Shown here piece by piece: positions 14,870 through 15,608 of a stretch of 15,608 bases of DNA (position 1 is its first letter; every line of letters begins with the position of its first letter). The notes below the pieces were generated by a model. The model ran no database searches, had not been told where the DNA came from, and worked only from the letters and a program-made list of their open reading frames with translations. Made by a program: the position numbers and the translations under genes. This stretch comes from an uncultured Bacteroidota bacterium (GTDB lineage: Bacteria; Bacteroidota; Bacteroidia; Flavobacteriales; BACL11): positions 1 through 15,608 of the forward strand of contig CABXPN010000022.1 in assembly GCA_902514225.1 (NCBI GenBank), read 5' to 3'.

Positions 14870-15608
14870 ATGAAACAATATCTACTTCTAATTATCAGTT
14901 TTTTTGCTACTATTGCCTATGCTCAAAACACTAAAATTAGTGGTAGTGTAATAGATGCTAATACTGGGGAATCTTTAATTGGAGCATCTATTGTATATGG
15001 GAAAGGAATGGGAATTGCTGCAGATTATGATGGGAACTTTATATTTTCAGTACCTAGTGGTGAGAGAAAAATAACTGTTTCATATGTAGGATATCAACAA
15101 CAAAGTAAATCCATAAAAGCTGAAGGAAATTCTGTTATAGTAAAATTCAAATTAAAACCGATACAGCTTTCGGAAGTTCATATTGTTGGAGATGTAGCAA
15201 AAGATAGAGAAACTCCTGTTGCTTTTACTACAGTTTCATTAAAAAAGGTTAATGAAGAATTAGCTTCACAAGATATTCCAATGATTCTGAATTCCACTCC
15301 TGGTGTTTATGCGACTCAGAGTGGAGGTGGGGATGGGGATGCTAGAATAACAATTAGAGGATTTAACCAAAGAAATGTAGCGGTTATGATTGATGGTATT
15401 CCGGTAAATGACATGGAAAACGGTTGGGTTTATTGGTCCAATTGGTCTGGGTTAGATGCAGTAACCTCAAACATACAAGTACAAAGAGGTTTGGGAGCGT
15501 CAAAAATTGCTATTCCTTCTGTTGGAGGAACCATGAACATACTTACAAAAGGAATTGGGAATAAACAAAATGGAACCATAAAACAAGATATCGGTTCTTT
15601 TGGGAGAT
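14870..15608 (+). CDS. TonB-dependent outer-membrane receptor, N-terminal part (3' end outside window)
   Basis: An outer-membrane transporter powered by TonB that brings in an unknown ligand. The frame from ATG 14870 is open to the window end, giving 246 residues of a protein usually 700-1,000 long. A signal peptide ends near residue 18 (MKQYLLLIISFFATIAYA, then QN). A carboxypeptidase-regulatory-like beta domain follows at about 22-105 (KISGSVIDANTGESLIGASI, YDGNFIFSV, ITVSYVGYQ). The plug domain starts near 118 with LNSTPGVYATQ, ARITIRGFNQRNVAVMIDG, IPVNDMENGWVYWSNWSGL and GASKIAIPSVGGTMNI. Neither a SusC-type marker nor a SusD partner can be seen, so no ligand class is assigned. The gene follows the lamin-tail gene and its terminator. 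Confidence 0.93.
   Translation, partial: MKQYLLLIISFFATIAYAQNTKISGSVIDANTGESLIGASIVYGKGMGIAADYDGNFIFSVPSGERKITVSYVGYQQQSKSIKAEGNSVIVKFKLKPIQLSEVHIVGDVAKDRETPVAFTTVSLKKVNEELASQDIPMILNSTPGVYATQSGGGDGDARITIRGFNQRNVAVMIDGIPVNDMENGWVYWSNWSGLDAVTSNIQVQRGLGASKIAIPSVGGTMNILTKGIGNKQNGTIKQDIGSFGR

Overview
The window reads as a piece of an AT-rich Bacteroidota chromosome, most likely Flavobacteriales. The signs are TAnnTTTG-type promoter boxes, almost no Shine-Dalgarno sequences, short lipoprotein signal peptides, a T9SS sorting domain (YPNP start, short C-terminal domain), a DUF4296 lipoprotein and a TonB receptor with an N-terminal carboxypeptidase-regulatory-like domain. There is no CRISPR array, tRNA, rRNA, transposase or phage gene. 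No stretch over 300 bases lacks a gene.

Left part (1-4853, all + strand): the C-terminal 300 residues of cofactor-independent phosphoglycerate mutase (gpmI), an M20 dipeptidase, a lipoprotein of the YyaL/SPATA20 (DUF255) family and a small two-helix membrane protein with a PH-like tail. They are 4 and 8 nt apart and then overlap by 1 nt, so they look like one transcription unit.

Middle (4840-6655): a 93-nt decayed copy of the 3' end of tyrS lies on the - strand, in the same orientation as the intact tyrS about 1.8 kb away. Between the two copies sits a tight pair of + strand genes of unknown function, a lipoprotein and a small probable outer-membrane protein, with a good Bacteroidota promoter of its own. 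This looks like the scar of an insertion or of a tyrS replacement.

Right-middle (6656-13804): a housekeeping block of tyrS (-), an NAD-dependent epimerase (+), a DUF4296 lipoprotein (-), pyrC (-), a polyprenol-phosphate mannosyltransferase-like GT2 enzyme (-) and acs (-). A stand-alone + strand gene for a His/Asp/Glu-rich lipoprotein with an 87-nt tandem repeat sits between pyrC and the DUF4296 gene, with its own -7 box and terminator. Four genes of the block have a TAnnTTTG box exactly 4 nt before the start codon, which suggests leaderless mRNAs.

Right end (13893-15608): a secreted lamin-tail-domain protein with a T9SS tail, a strong intrinsic terminator, and the first 246 residues of a TonB-dependent receptor that runs off the window.

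I see no clear new multi-gene defence or biosynthetic system. The best leads are the tyrS 3'-end scar with its two-gene insert, the set of probable leaderless genes and the repeat-expanded metal-binding-like lipoprotein.
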